This document shows positions 24,335 through 34,200 of a stretch of 64,000 bases of DNA, piece by piece. Every line of letters begins with the position of its first letter. Positions within the stretch are counted from its first letter, which is position 1. Both the position numbers and the translations under genes were made by a program. Under the pieces are notes generated by a model, which saw only the letters and a list, made by a program, of their open reading frames with translations, searched no databases and was not told the DNA's origin. Location: contig CAYSLU010000014.1 of NCBI GenBank assembly GCA_964431965.1, positions 9,359 through 73,358 of the forward strand, read 5' to 3'. The DNA is from CAYSLU01 sp964431965 (lineage in GTDB: Bacteria > Verrucomicrobiota > Kiritimatiellia > CAIKKV01 > CAYSLU01).

Positions 24335-26142
24335 GCGCGGCCCGCTCCATCACGGTGGCGACGGGAGGGCACGACCCCGAGCAGTTCGGGGACGCGAAGC
24401 CCCTGGAGTTCGGGCTCATCCGCCGGCTGCTGGCCTACACGCGGCCGTATGCCCTCACGCGCAACGCGCTGGTCGCGCTGGTGCTGCTCCGGTCCGTCCA
24501 GGGCCCGCTCATCGCGTGGAGCATCGGCATCGTCATCAACGGCCCGGTGGCGCTGCGCGACCCCGAGGGGCTCGCGTGGGGCACGCTCGGCTACCTCTCG
24601 CTCGTGCTGTCGGCCTCCTTTGTTCTCCACTTCCGGCAGCGTCTGGCGCTCGAGCTGGGCGAGTCGGTTGTCCACGATCTGCGCGGGGAGCTGTTCACGC
24701 ACCTGCTCCGCATGCCCATGGCCTTTCACCACCGGATGAAGCTCGGGCGGATCATCAGCCGGTTCACGTCGGACACGGAGTCCGTCCGGACGGGCGTGCA
24801 GGAAGTGCTGTTCGTGAGCCTCGTGCAGGGCGGGCAGATGGCCGTCTCGGCCATGCTGATGTTCTGGTACGACCGCGTGCTCTTCGCCGTCATTCTGGCG
24901 ATGGCGCCCGTGCTCTGGATCATGAACTCCTACTTTCGCAAGCGGCTGAGCCGGGCGCACCGCGCGGTGCAGGAGAGCTTCAGCCGGGTGACGGCTACGG
25001 TGGCGGAATCGGTGCGCGGCGTGCGCGAGACGCAAGGCTACGTGCGGCAGGACGTGAACGCCGAAATGTTTCACGAGCTGGTGCTCGACCACTCGCAGTA
25101 CAACGTGGGCGTCGCGCGGACGACCGGGGTGTTCTTTCCCCTGCTGGAGCTCAACAGCCAGATCTTCATCTCGGCGCTTGTCGTGTTCGGCGGGTACCGG
25201 GTGATCCATCCCGGCGGCATGGAGATCGGGAGCCTGATCCAGTTCTTCTTCCTGGCCAACTTCTTCTTCTCGCCCATTCAGTCCCTGGCCGGCCAGTACA
25301 ACAGCGCGCTGACCGCCATGGCCGGCGCGGAGCGGGTGTTCCGCTTTCTGGACACGCCTCCCGACTGGGAGGACTCGCCGGCGGCGGCGGATCTGGCGGC
25401 GCTGGACGGGCGCGTGGAGTTTCAGGGCGTCTCGTTCTCGTACACGCCGGACCGGCCGGCGCTCCGTGACGTGAGCTTCGTGGCGGAGCCCGGCCGCACG
25501 GTGGCGCTCGTCGGCCATACGGGCAGCGGGAAGTCGACGGTCATCAACCTGATCGCCAAGTTCTATCTCGCGGGCGATGGGCGGGTCCTGATCGATGGGC
25601 GCGACGTCCGGGATATCCGGAGCGAGTCCCTGCACCGGCACATGGGAATCGTGCTGCAGAACAACTTCCTGTTCACGGGGACGGTGATGGACAACATCCG
25701 CCTCGGCCGGCCGGGCGCGTCGGACGCCGACGTGCTGGAGGCGGCCGGGCGGCTGGACTGCCTGGATCTGCTGGAGGCGCTTCCGGACGGCCTTCAGACG
25801 CGGGTGGGGGAGCGCGGAAGCGGGCTCTCGCTCGGGCAGCGGCAGCTCGTGTGCTTCGCCCGCGCCATGCTGGCGGATCCCCGGATTTTCATCCTGGACG
25901 AAGCGACCAGCTCCGTGGATACGATGACCGAGGAGCGGCTTCAGAAGGCCTTGTCCAACCTGCTGAAGGGGCGGACGAGCTTCGTCGTGGCGCACCGGCT
26001 GAGCACGATCCGGCACGCCGACCTCGTCTTGGTGATGGAGCAGGGGCGGATCGTGGAGCGGGGAACCCACCGGCAGCTGATCGCGCTGGGCGGAACCTAC
26101 GCGCGGCTGTACCGGAATTTCATCCTGGCGAACGTGGTGTGA
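24331..26142 (+). CDS. ABC exporter half-transporter, canonical-site subunit
   Basis: A 603-residue half-transporter. The membrane domain covers about residues 35-345. The ATPase has Walker A GHTGSGKST near residue 396, Walker B IFILDEATSSVD with the catalytic Glu near 520, and the switch His in VAHRLSTIRHAD. The signature is LSLGQRQ instead of LSGGQ. Together with the preceding subunit (LSGGQ but no catalytic Glu) this gives one consensus and one degenerate ATP site, as in TM287/288-type and LmrCD-type heterodimers. It is coupled to the previous gene by a four-base overlap; the URO-D-like gene follows after 28 bases. Confidence 0.9.
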   Translation: MSAARSITVATGGHDPEQFGDAKPLEFGLIRRLLAYTRPYALTRNALVALVLLRSVQGPLIAWSIGIVINGPVALRDPEGLAWGTLGYLSLVLSASFVLHFRQRLALELGESVVHDLRGELFTHLLRMPMAFHHRMKLGRIISRFTSDTESVRTGVQEVLFVSLVQGGQMAVSAMLMFWYDRVLFAVILAMAPVLWIMNSYFRKRLSRAHRAVQESFSRVTATVAESVRGVRETQGYVRQDVNAEMFHELVLDHSQYNVGVARTTGVFFPLLELNSQIFISALVVFGGYRVIHPGGMEIGSLIQFFFLANFFFSPIQSLAGQYNSALTAMAGAERVFRFLDTPPDWEDSPAAADLAALDGRVEFQGVSFSYTPDRPALRDVSFVAEPGRTVALVGHTGSGKSTVINLIAKFYLAGDGRVLIDGRDVRDIRSESLHRHMGIVLQNNFLFTGTVMDNIRLGRPGASDADVLEAAGRLDCLDLLEALPDGLQTRVGERGSGLSLGQRQLVCFARAMLADPRIFILDEATSSVDTMTEERLQKALSNLLKGRTSFVVAHRLSTIRHADLVLVMEQGRIVERGTHRQLIALGGTYARLYRNFILANVV

Positions 26143-26170
26143 TGACGGTTGTCTACGGAAGGAGCAGGAG

Positions 26171-27310
26171 ATGATAGCAGCGGCTCGGACCGAGGCCCAG
26201 CAGCTGGCGGTGGACAGCATTCTGCGGAAGCCCGTCAAGGGGATCGGGATCTGGATCATCAACCCCATGGAATGGGCGATGATCGACCGATTCGCCGACG
26301 TGCCGGAAGGAACGTATCGCGCGAATCCGGTCGATACCTACCGGGCGATGCTGGTCAAGGCCGGAACCTGCATGGTCGACCAGTGGATACCTCAGAACCC
26401 GCTGTCCATCGGGGCGAAGGGGTACGAGGGCGAGCGCAAGGCGGGCGCCACGACCGGCGCGGAGCACGTGGTGGTCGATGGCATCGATATCCGCGAGCCG
26501 GAGGACGTCGTGGCGCACCTGGAGCAGGTCGAGTTTCCGCGCCTGAGCCAGGCGGCCGCCGAGTTCGATGCCGATGCGCTGGTGAAGCGGATCATCGAGG
26601 GCGAGCGGCAGACGCAGGAGATCATGGGGCCCGACCTGTTCAAGGCGCCGTACTGCCCGGCCGCCTTTCCCGGCTATCGCTACGGCTCGTACGGCTACGC
26701 CAACTACTTCATGGCCTACGGGCTGTACCCCGAGGTCATGGAGCGGCACTTCAAGCTTACGGCCGACTACGCCGTGCTCCACAACCGGGCCGTGGTGCGG
26801 GCCTACGCCGAGGGCGGGCTGGTGCCCTACATGCGGCTCGATCACGATATGGCGGCCGGGAGCGGAACGCTCACGGACATCAAGAGCCTCGACCGCATCT
26901 GGTTCCCGCACTTCGCGCGCTGCATGGAGCCGCTGGTGAAGGCCGGCATTACGATGATCTGGCACTGCGACGGAAACCTCATGGAGATGGTTCCGCGCCT
27001 GCTCGATGTCGGGATCCGCGGGTTCCAGGGGTTCCAGTACGAGTACGGCATGGACTACGAGCGGATCTGCCGCATGAAGACTCGTGACGGCGAGGACCTG
27101 CTCATCATCGGCGGAGTATCGGTTACGAAAACCCTCCCGCACGGCACGCCGGCTGACGTGCGGCGCGAGATGGACTGGCTGGTGCGAGCCGGGCCCAAGC
27201 GCGGACTGCTGCTCGGGTGCAGCAGCTCCATCACGCCGGGCGTGCCGTGGGAGAACCTCAAGGCGCTCTCGGAAGGATTCTGGCACTATCGGACGCACGG
27301 GCGGGGATGA
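26171..27310 (+). CDS. Uroporphyrinogen-decarboxylase-fold protein (URO-D-like)
   Basis: A 379-residue cytoplasmic protein with a strong AAGGAG/CAGGAG region before the ATG. The C-terminal half has the URO-D/MtaA-family pattern of a buried barrel: ITMIWHCDGNLMEMVPRLL, GIRGFQGFQYEYGMD and KRGLLLGCSSSITPGVPWEN. The His-x-Asp-Gly and Cys near the ends of strands resemble the zinc-binding positions of corrinoid or thiol methyltransferases in this superfamily, rather than heme-pathway HemE, whose N-terminal Arg motif is not seen. In PVC bacteria such genes are often found with Gfo/Idh and sugar-degradation genes, as here. Substrate unknown; a methyl transfer role is inferred. Confidence 0.75.
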   Translation: MIAAARTEAQQLAVDSILRKPVKGIGIWIINPMEWAMIDRFADVPEGTYRANPVDTYRAMLVKAGTCMVDQWIPQNPLSIGAKGYEGERKAGATTGAEHVVVDGIDIREPEDVVAHLEQVEFPRLSQAAAEFDADALVKRIIEGERQTQEIMGPDLFKAPYCPAAFPGYRYGSYGYANYFMAYGLYPEVMERHFKLTADYAVLHNRAVVRAYAEGGLVPYMRLDHDMAAGSGTLTDIKSLDRIWFPHFARCMEPLVKAGITMIWHCDGNLMEMVPRLLDVGIRGFQGFQYEYGMDYERICRMKTRDGEDLLIIGGVSVTKTLPHGTPADVRREMDWLVRAGPKRGLLLGCSSSITPGVPWENLKALSEGFWHYRTHGRG

Positions 27311-27374
27311 CAGGCGGTCCCGGAGACCGGCCCCAGCATGAGTGTTCGGACGGAGACAACAAGGAGCAAGAGCG

Positions 27375-29336
27375 ATGAAGAAGACAGACAGCAGTCCCGT
27401 GTTCCATACGGACCGGCGCATTCGGTTGGGCATCTGGGGCCTCGGGCGCGGCATGAGCTTCTACAGCACATGCCGGTTCCTCAACATCGATGTCGTGGCC
27501 GGGTGCGACTACAACGAGCACATGCGGAAGCGCTTTGCGGATCAGAACCCGGGCGCGTTCGTGTCGGCTGATGCCGACGAGTTTCTGCGGCAGGACTTTG
27601 ACGCCGTCCTGCTGGCGACCTACTGCCCGGCCCATGCGCCCGATGCGATCAAGTGCCTGGCGGCCGGGAAGCACGTGGTGTCCGAGGTCACGGCGTTCCA
27701 CACGATGGCCGAAGGCGTGCGGTTGGTCGATGAAGTCGAGAAGCGCGGCCTGGTCTACAACCTCGCGGAGAACTATCCCTTCAGCGCGGCGAACATGTAC
27801 CTGGCCCGGAAGTGGAAGGAGGGGCTCTTCGGCGATCTGATGTACGCGGAGTACGAGTACGTCCATGAGTGTCGCCCCCTGGCCTACACGTACATCGACG
27901 GCGTTCCGGTTCAGCCCGGCTGGACCGTGCATAACTGGCGGAGCTGGATCAACTTCCACTACTACTGCACGCACTCGCTCGGGCCGGTGATGGTGATTAC
28001 GGGCACCCGTCCGACGCGTGTCGTGGCGCTGCCCGGCCGGCAGCGTCTGGCCGGATACCTGATCGACTCGCCCGAGGGCATGGGCGGCGTCACGCCGTCG
28101 CTCATCAACATGACCGGCGGCGGAATCGTCCGCAACCTGATGGGGGCAACAACGAATGACTCCCACGTCCAGCGGATCTGGGGAACGCTGGGCGCGGCCG
28201 AGATCGGGGTCGGAAAGCATCTGCAGCTCAGGCTCGGCGGGGCCGGCCACTCGCCGAAGATGGAGGTGAATCCGACGTGGGACGGCCTCGGCGAGCTGGC
28301 GGCCAAGACGGGGCATGGCGGGGGTGACTTCTGGGTGTTGTATTACTTCGCGCGGCAGATCCTGACCGGACAGCCCGGCCCGTTCGATGTGTATGGTGCG
28401 GCTGATGTGACGATTCCCGGCATCCTCGCTTATCGGTCGTCTCTGGAGGAGGGGAAGCCGTTCGAGGTGCCGGACTTCCGCCGGAAGGAGGACCGCGATC
28501 GGTATCGCGATGACGACTGGGCTCAGCCGCGCTACGACGTGAAGCGCGGCGTCTTCATGCCGGGCGCCGACACGGCGGTGACGCAGGGCTTCTCCAAGAC
28601 CATCACGGATTTGATCCGCCACGCGACTACCTGCCGAGCCTACGTGGACTGGAAGGGCGTGGCGGCCGACTTGGCGGCTCCCGAGAGCCTGCTGGGGATG
28701 GCCGAGGGCATTGCGGCGGCTTATCCCCAGATTCGCGAGACCTACACGGCCGCCCGGAAGCTGGCGAAGGCATATCCGGACAGCGATGGTGCGCGTGTGC
28801 TGCGGGAGATGCTGGACGTGGGGTGCGAGGCGAAGGTTCTGGCTACGGGATTCCTTGCGGGGGTGAAGCGCGAGATCATGAGCCTGCGCCGGCTCTATCC
28901 GGCCACCTCGTTCGAGCTGACCGCTGGAGTGGCGAGTCCGCTGCTCCCGAAGGCGGGAGACATCCGCCGCGTCAACCCGCCGCGGACGAAGCTGACGTTC
29001 TCTGCGATCCCGTACCACGCGCAGTACAAGAACCTCGACATCCGTCCGGTTCACGGCAACAAGCAGGACGGACTCGTCTTCATCCGGGGCACCATCACCG
29101 TGCCGCGTTCCGGCAAGGGCGTGCTGCTGTACGGGGCTGATGGCCCGGTGAAAGTGTGGGTCAACGGAAGAGCCGTCGGATGCGAGCCGCGTGCGACCAA
29201 TCCGGCCCGGATCGACGAGTATCGCGCGCGTGTCGCGTGGAAGAAAGGGCGCAACGCGATCCTGGTGGCGATGCACACGAACCGGGGGCAAGCCTGGGGC
29301 TTCATCGGTCGAGCCTCGCTACAGGCGGCCACTTAG
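27375..29336 (+). CDS. Gfo/Idh/MocA-family protein with C-terminal beta-sandwich
   Basis: The ATG is chosen for AAGGAG eight bases upstream. 653 residues. The N-terminal Rossmann fold begins RLGIWGLGRGMSF (about 17-29), the nucleotide loop. The usual EKP motif is replaced by GKHVVSEVTAFHT, so the Lys used by dehydrogenases of this family is missing. AENYPFSAAN follows. Residues to about 390 resemble Gfo/Idh and GH109-like proteins, which can use NAD+ in a redox-assisted glycosidase mechanism. A helical part follows, then about residues 545-653 form a beta-rich domain (GVLLYGADGPVKVWVNGR, GRNAILVAMHTNRG) resembling jelly-roll carbohydrate-binding folds. No signal peptide is seen. Probably acts on a glycoside; specificity unknown. 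Confidence 0.78.
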   Translation: MKKTDSSPVFHTDRRIRLGIWGLGRGMSFYSTCRFLNIDVVAGCDYNEHMRKRFADQNPGAFVSADADEFLRQDFDAVLLATYCPAHAPDAIKCLAAGKHVVSEVTAFHTMAEGVRLVDEVEKRGLVYNLAENYPFSAANMYLARKWKEGLFGDLMYAEYEYVHECRPLAYTYIDGVPVQPGWTVHNWRSWINFHYYCTHSLGPVMVITGTRPTRVVALPGRQRLAGYLIDSPEGMGGVTPSLINMTGGGIVRNLMGATTNDSHVQRIWGTLGAAEIGVGKHLQLRLGGAGHSPKMEVNPTWDGLGELAAKTGHGGGDFWVLYYFARQILTGQPGPFDVYGAADVTIPGILAYRSSLEEGKPFEVPDFRRKEDRDRYRDDDWAQPRYDVKRGVFMPGADTAVTQGFSKTITDLIRHATTCRAYVDWKGVAADLAAPESLLGMAEGIAAAYPQIRETYTAARKLAKAYPDSDGARVLREMLDVGCEAKVLATGFLAGVKREIMSLRRLYPATSFELTAGVASPLLPKAGDIRRVNPPRTKLTFSAIPYHAQYKNLDIRPVHGNKQDGLVFIRGTITVPRSGKGVLLYGADGPVKVWVNGRAVGCEPRATNPARIDEYRARVAWKKGRNAILVAMHTNRGQAWGFIGRASLQAAT

Positions 29337-29375
29337 AGCCCCCGGAACGTCGGTAAAGTTTACAGTGACGCATCG

Positions 29376-29387
29376 GCAGACGTCTGC
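29376..29387. repeat. Perfect 12-bp palindrome GCAGACGTCTGC
   Basis: A fully self-complementary 12-mer next to TTGACT (29389-29394), with two further short inverted repeats within 35 bases on either side. It could be an operator for the downstream secreted-protein genes. No family assignment is possible. Confidence 0.3.
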
Positions 29388-29497
29388 TTTGACTTGGATG
29401 TATATGGTGCAAAATGTTGCAGTTCAAGTTGTTGTGACATGAGTTTGGCTGCGTGTTTCGGTTGGCCCGATAATTGCTAACTAAAATACTTGGATTT

Positions 29498-29572
29498 GGC
29501 CCGTCCTGAAGGCAGGGGTAACGGGACGAGAACACCTTCATTCGCGCACCGGGGCTGTCGGATGGGCGGGCC
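29498..29572 (+). other. Candidate structured RNA element
   Basis: A closing stem pairs 29498-29506 (GGCCCGTCC) with 29564-29572 (GGGCGGGCC), eight Watson-Crick pairs plus one G-U. Immediately inside, TGAAGG (29507-29512) pairs perfectly with CCTTCA (29535-29540), and CCG (29549-29551) can pair with CGG (29559-29561), giving a three-way-junction shape. A TAAAAT element lies 11 bases upstream. It does not match a tRNA and I could not match it to a riboswitch class. Pairing by chance in GC-rich DNA remains possible. Confidence 0.25.
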
Positions 29573-30038
29573 AACCACTAATTTATGCCGGACGTGGGTT
29601 CTCCGTTCTGGCTGAGCGCAACGGGGGGGTACGGTTTGGTCGCGACGACCGAGTCGATTGGGCCGGATTCCCCTCAACGCGTTTCGGCTTGGACGTGCGT
29701 CGTGCTGGGAGGATGGCATGTGGGCGGAGGGATATCGCTCTGCCGATCGGGGTCGGCTATCGGCGCGCTTCAAGTTGTCCTCCTCCTCTCGAAATGCTAG
29801 TGGTCCAGGTTCATTCCTTCACTGGAGCGGGACGTCTTGCGCCCGCGAGTCCCGTGGCTCGGGGGCGGAGCTTCTCGCTTCGCCATGCGCTCCTGCCGTT
29901 CGGGCGTGGAGATTCCTCTGTACGTGTGCTGACTCGTGGGGCTGTCTGCGGGTGTCTTCCGGCTGACGCCGTCTGCCGGGGGCTCCGCAGGCGTGCGGCG
30001 GTCGCGTGATGCGGCTGTCGGCGGCAAGGAGCGTTGGA

Positions 30039-31181
30039 ATGAACCGAAGTTTCGCGATGGGACGGGTGGCCGCGCTGATCGCATCTCTGGCTACGTCGGT
30101 TCCGGCTGTCACCTTCACCCCTTTTACGCCGACGGGCGGCGGGGGCACGATCAACGGCCAGCAGCTCACGGTCGGCGCGGGCGGCACGGTCTACGAGTTG
30201 GACTCCTTCATCCACGTGCAAGGCTTCGATCTGAACGGGGCCGAGACCGGCACGTGCGGGCGGCTGACGGCCGACGCCATGCCGACCGGCCTGGTGTATC
30301 GGTTCGACGCGTGGCTGACCAACTCCGCCGGTCGGCTGGTGCTCTCGTATTGCATCTCGAACTCATCCGCATCGACCTTTCGCGATGTCCGGTTCTTCTC
30401 GTTTCTGGACCCGGAGATCGACCAGAACATCAACACGTTCTACGACGAGTACGCGACGATGGCGGGTGCGCCGGGACAGGGCGACACGGACGCCGCGCCG
30501 GAGTACTGGCTGATCGACGAGCCGGGCTACTCGAGCGGGACGATCGTGCAGGAGCTTCAGGTCGGCGTCTTGGGCAATGCGAACCGGGTTCCCCAGGGCC
30601 GGCCGAACGACGTGTCGATGGCGCTGGGCTTCCGGCTCGGCGACCTCAGCAACGGGCTGGCCCGCTGCGTGCGGATCATGATCGCCGAGGACGGCGGATC
30701 GACTGGCGCGGTCGTCCTGACGCAGCGCGACACGTCCACGAACTCCACCACGGCCATCACGTACTCGGGCGAATCCGACTTTCGGGTTTCTGACGAGCCC
30801 GGGTGGGTGTTCACGAACGTCACGCCGCACGTGACGCTGACGTGGGCGTGGCAGCTTGACCGCCAGACGGGGGCCTTGCGCGGATCGGCGACCGTGCGCC
30901 TGACCGACCCGCAGGTCCCTCGCGTGGGGGCGCCGTTCCAGTTCGGTCTTCACGGCGCCGGCCCCATCCATTTCCTGCAGAGTGACGGCACGCTGCCGGA
31001 CGGGGATCCGTACGTCGACCGGACGTCCCCCATGCTGAACGCGCTCCGCCAGACCGGGAACCGGGACGACTACCTGGACCCGGGCGAGGACGTGACGGTT
31101 GGGCCGTTCGATGTCTTCACGCCGAATCGGGCGGCGCCTTCGCCCGGGCTCTTCCGGCTGTGGTCGATGCGGTATTTCTGA
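30039..31181 (+). CDS. Secreted protein of unknown function
   Basis: The ATG is chosen for AAGGAG seven bases upstream. 380 residues with a signal peptide (residues 1-23, ending SVPA). The mature part is rich in Thr, Gly, Ser and Asp and reads as beta-sandwich, with stretches such as GGTVYELDSFIHVQG and AITYSGESDFRV. It ends LFRLWSMRYF, an aromatic C-terminus. I do not recognise the family. It lies 39 bases before the giant RHS protein gene and is probably cotranscribed, so it may be a surface or secretion partner; this is inferred from position. Confidence 0.7.
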   Translation: MNRSFAMGRVAALIASLATSVPAVTFTPFTPTGGGGTINGQQLTVGAGGTVYELDSFIHVQGFDLNGAETGTCGRLTADAMPTGLVYRFDAWLTNSAGRLVLSYCISNSSASTFRDVRFFSFLDPEIDQNINTFYDEYATMAGAPGQGDTDAAPEYWLIDEPGYSSGTIVQELQVGVLGNANRVPQGRPNDVSMALGFRLGDLSNGLARCVRIMIAEDGGSTGAVVLTQRDTSTNSTTAITYSGESDFRVSDEPGWVFTNVTPHVTLTWAWQLDRQTGALRGSATVRLTDPQVPRVGAPFQFGLHGAGPIHFLQSDGTLPDGDPYVDRTSPMLNALRQTGNRDDYLDPGEDVTVGPFDVFTPNRAAPSPGLFRLWSMRYF

Positions 31182-31220
31182 AGCTGAACCGGGGCTGTGG
31201 GATCGGAAGGACGGTGTTCC

Positions 31221-34200
31221 ATGAAACGCAAGACCGCGCGCTATGGGATCGCATTGCTGGCTGCCGTCGTGCTGGCGGCGGTGTCGCTGGCCGTCGTGGG
31301 TGGGCCGCCGCGGATTGAGGGACTCGGGCCGCGCCCCGACGGCTGGATGGCCTCGCGGGTCGGCGTGGATACGGCCGGCGTCTACCTCGTGCAGTGGAGC
31401 ACGAACCTGACGCGGTGGACGAACGTGGTGGCGGTATACGCGAACACCAACGCGTTCGAGTTCGTCGATCCCGATGCGGTCTCAAACCGGCAGGCGTTCT
31501 ACCGGACGCTGCGTCTGGACGGGCTGACCGACACGAATCCGCCGGCGTGGGCCGGCGGGCTGCAGGTGGAGCTGTTCAAGCCCGAGGCGGGCGGGCTTTT
31601 TCTTCGATGGAAGCGGGCGGCCGACGGGACTGGCGTGGCCGGCTACCGCATCTACGTGGACGGCGCGGTCGTCACTAACCTCCCGGGCAACGTCCCGTTC
31701 TGCCTGCTGCCCGGCATGCGGATGAGCGACCGGCATGACATCCGGATCGAGGCGTTCGACGCCTCGGGCAACACGACGGGCGTGCGCAGCCTGATGTACG
31801 TGCCCGGGCGGACGATCGGCATGGTGGCGGATGACGGCGGCCGGACGTACGTCTTCTGGACCCAGGCGGACGGCTCGCTCTCGCCCCTGACCCGGCTGGT
31901 CGATATCGGCTGGAACACGCGCGGCGGCGCTGTCGGGGACTTCGACGGCGATGACGTGCTGGACATCGTTACGGGATACGGGGGCGACGGGACGATTCGG
32001 CCGTACCTGCTGCGGGGGCGCGGTGACGGAACGTTCGAGGCGCCGGCGGCGCTGACGGCGAATGCCGGATCCAGCGGATGGATCATGGGCGGGGCGGCCG
32101 GTGACTACGACGCCGACGGCTGCCTGGACTTCATGCTGAACGGGAACAACGGGACCCTGGCGTTCTACTGGGGGCGGGGTGATGGGACGTTCGACCTGGC
32201 CGCGGCGGCTTACCCCTCGTCCGGCCGCGACATGGACACCGGCGACTTCAATGAAGACGGCTTCGACGACTTCGTGCGGGCCACGCACGGAGACGGCTAC
32301 GTGCGGCAGTACCTTTCGCGCGGCGACCGGACGTTCTACGAGACGAACGTCGTGGGCGATGCCGGCGACGATCCGTATGGCGTGGCGACCGGCGACTTCG
32401 ACGAGGACGGCCACTTGGACGTGATGGCGATTTCGGGCGGGAGCGGGTACATCAGCCTGTGGGCTGGCCGCGGGGACGGGACGTTCACGAACGGGGTGGC
32501 GGTGACCAACCTGATGGCCCTGACGTCGGGTAACCACGGCGCGATGGACGCCTACGATTACAATGGCGACGGGCACTTGGATGTCGTGCTGGCCAACTAC
32601 TCGTGGCGGCAGGTGATCTTCTGGCCCGGGAGGGGGGACGGGACGTTCGGCGCCGGCATTATCAACTCCAATCAACCGTCGAGCGCGGCGATGGGCCTGG
32701 CGTCCCCGCCGCTGCCGCCGCGGGTGGACGTGGGCGTCGTGCCGGACACGCCGGTCATCCCCTTGAACGGTGCGGTGGCCTTCGGCGCGGTAGGCAGCGG
32801 GATTTCGTCGAACGATTCCTTCGTCTGGAGCATCGTGGGCGGATCGAGTTCCACCGGAATGTCGGTAACGAACACGTTCGTGGAGGAGGGCGTGTTTCTG
32901 GCGCACCTCCTGCACACGTCGACTGGCGGCGTCAAGAGCGCCCGGGGGACCCGCGTGCGGGTTCGCGGCCAGCCGCCCGTCGCGGCTCCGGGCGGCCCAT
33001 ACACGCTCGGAGAGAGCGCCGTCCGGCAGATGCAGTGGACCGCGGCGCTGAACGGCGGCGCGTCGACGGACGACTTCGGAATCGTGCGGTACTTCTGGAA
33101 TTTCGGCGACGGCACGATGGCGACCGGCACGACACCGCAGGTCAGCCACACGTGGAGCGGGGAAGGGCCGTGGACGGTATGGCTGACCGTCGAGGACAAG
33201 TCCGGCCTCACGGGGAGCAACAGCACCACGGTCACGTTCGTGCCCGGAGCGCCGCCGACGGCCGCGATCGCCGGCCCGTCGGTGATTGACGAAGCCCGCG
33301 CTACCAACGGCAGCTGGTACGCGGGCTTTTCAGCGGCCGGCTCGACCGACGATGTGGGGGTCTGGAAGTACCAGTGGGACTTCGGGAACGGCCAGAGCGC
33401 CACGGCTCCGGACACCCGCACCACGTACGGCGGCGTCAGCACCTATCGGGTGACCTTGACGGTCTGGGATCACGCGGGCCAGACCGACTCGACCACACAC
33501 GACATCGAGACCCGGGCGAACGGCATTCCGACGCCGGGGATCGCGGGCTCGCGCTTCCTCAACGAAGTCGTGGCGACCAACGGCTACTGGTACGGGGCTT
33601 GGGATGGAAACACCCGGTCCACGGATGACTGGGGCATCGCGCGGTTCGTCTGGTCGTTCGGTGACGGCTCGGCGTCGGCCACGGGTCCGATCGCCACGCA
33701 CCAGTACGCGGCGCCCGGGGTGTACCGGCTGAGCCTGACGGTCGTGGATAACGCCAACCAGCCGGCCACCATCACGCAGAACGTCGTGGTCGTGACGGAC
33801 GATCCGCCCATCGCCCGAATGGCGCCGGCCGGGGCCACGGCGGAGGGGTGGCAGTGGATCAATCTCAGCGGCGAAGGGTCCACGGATGATCACGGCCTGT
33901 CCGCGTATCGCTGGTACCTGCCGGCTTCGTACTACCCGTTCACGGGCTCGTTCGTCGACCAGCGCCAGTGGCGGGCCGGGCGGACGCTGCAGGCCGACCG
34001 GATGATCCTGACGGGCGACAGCAGCTGGGGGCACACGTACTTCTACAGCGTCCCGGTCCGTGTCCAGCGCGGCTCCACGTTCGAGGGCCGCATCGACACC
34101 GGAGTCGGCTACACCCACGGGATGGTGGGGCTCAAGGATCTGAGCGGGAGCCCGCAATACTCGCACTATGTGTACGCCCTCTACTTTGCTGACGGGGCCA

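Larger units (their letters stand above)
29337..30038 (+). other. 702-bp AT-richer intergenic region
   Basis: No credible gene in either direction. The first 250 bases are clearly less GC-rich than the surroundings and hold several palindromes: GTAAA-G-TTTAC at 29353-29363, GCAGACGTCTGC at 29376-29387, and TGCAA-AATG-TTGCA at 29408-29421. TAAAAT at 29482-29487 is a fair -10-like element, lying 11 bases before a possible structured RNA at 29498-29572. The remaining 460 bases are GC-rich and featureless up to the AAGGAG site of the next gene. It may be a long leader for the secreted-protein and RHS genes, or old inserted DNA. Confidence 0.5.

Noticed and set aside
26171..27310. HemE, the heme-pathway uroporphyrinogen decarboxylase
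   Set aside because: The N-terminal Arg motif of HemE is absent, no other heme genes are nearby, and the His/Cys pattern fits the methyltransferase-like branch better.
29498..29572. A tRNA gene of about 75 bases
   Set aside because: The size and closing stem suggest one, but there is no TTCG-containing T-arm, anticodon arm or D-arm consensus.
29498..29572. A cyclic-di-GMP (GEMM-I) riboswitch
   Set aside because: GGGACGAGAACACC and GGGGCTGTCGGATGG recall parts of the consensus, but the conserved GCAAA tetraloop and receptor segments and their order are missing.
29585..29800. A 71-codon open frame in the intergenic region
   Set aside because: It has no ribosome binding site, a biased composition and no similarity to a known pattern. 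Overlapping frames of the same kind exist on both strands.
31920..32660. Repeated DNA as a possible CRISPR or tandem-repeat array
   Set aside because: The repeats are degenerate FG-GAP protein repeats with codon-level variation and no constant-length repeat or spacer structure.
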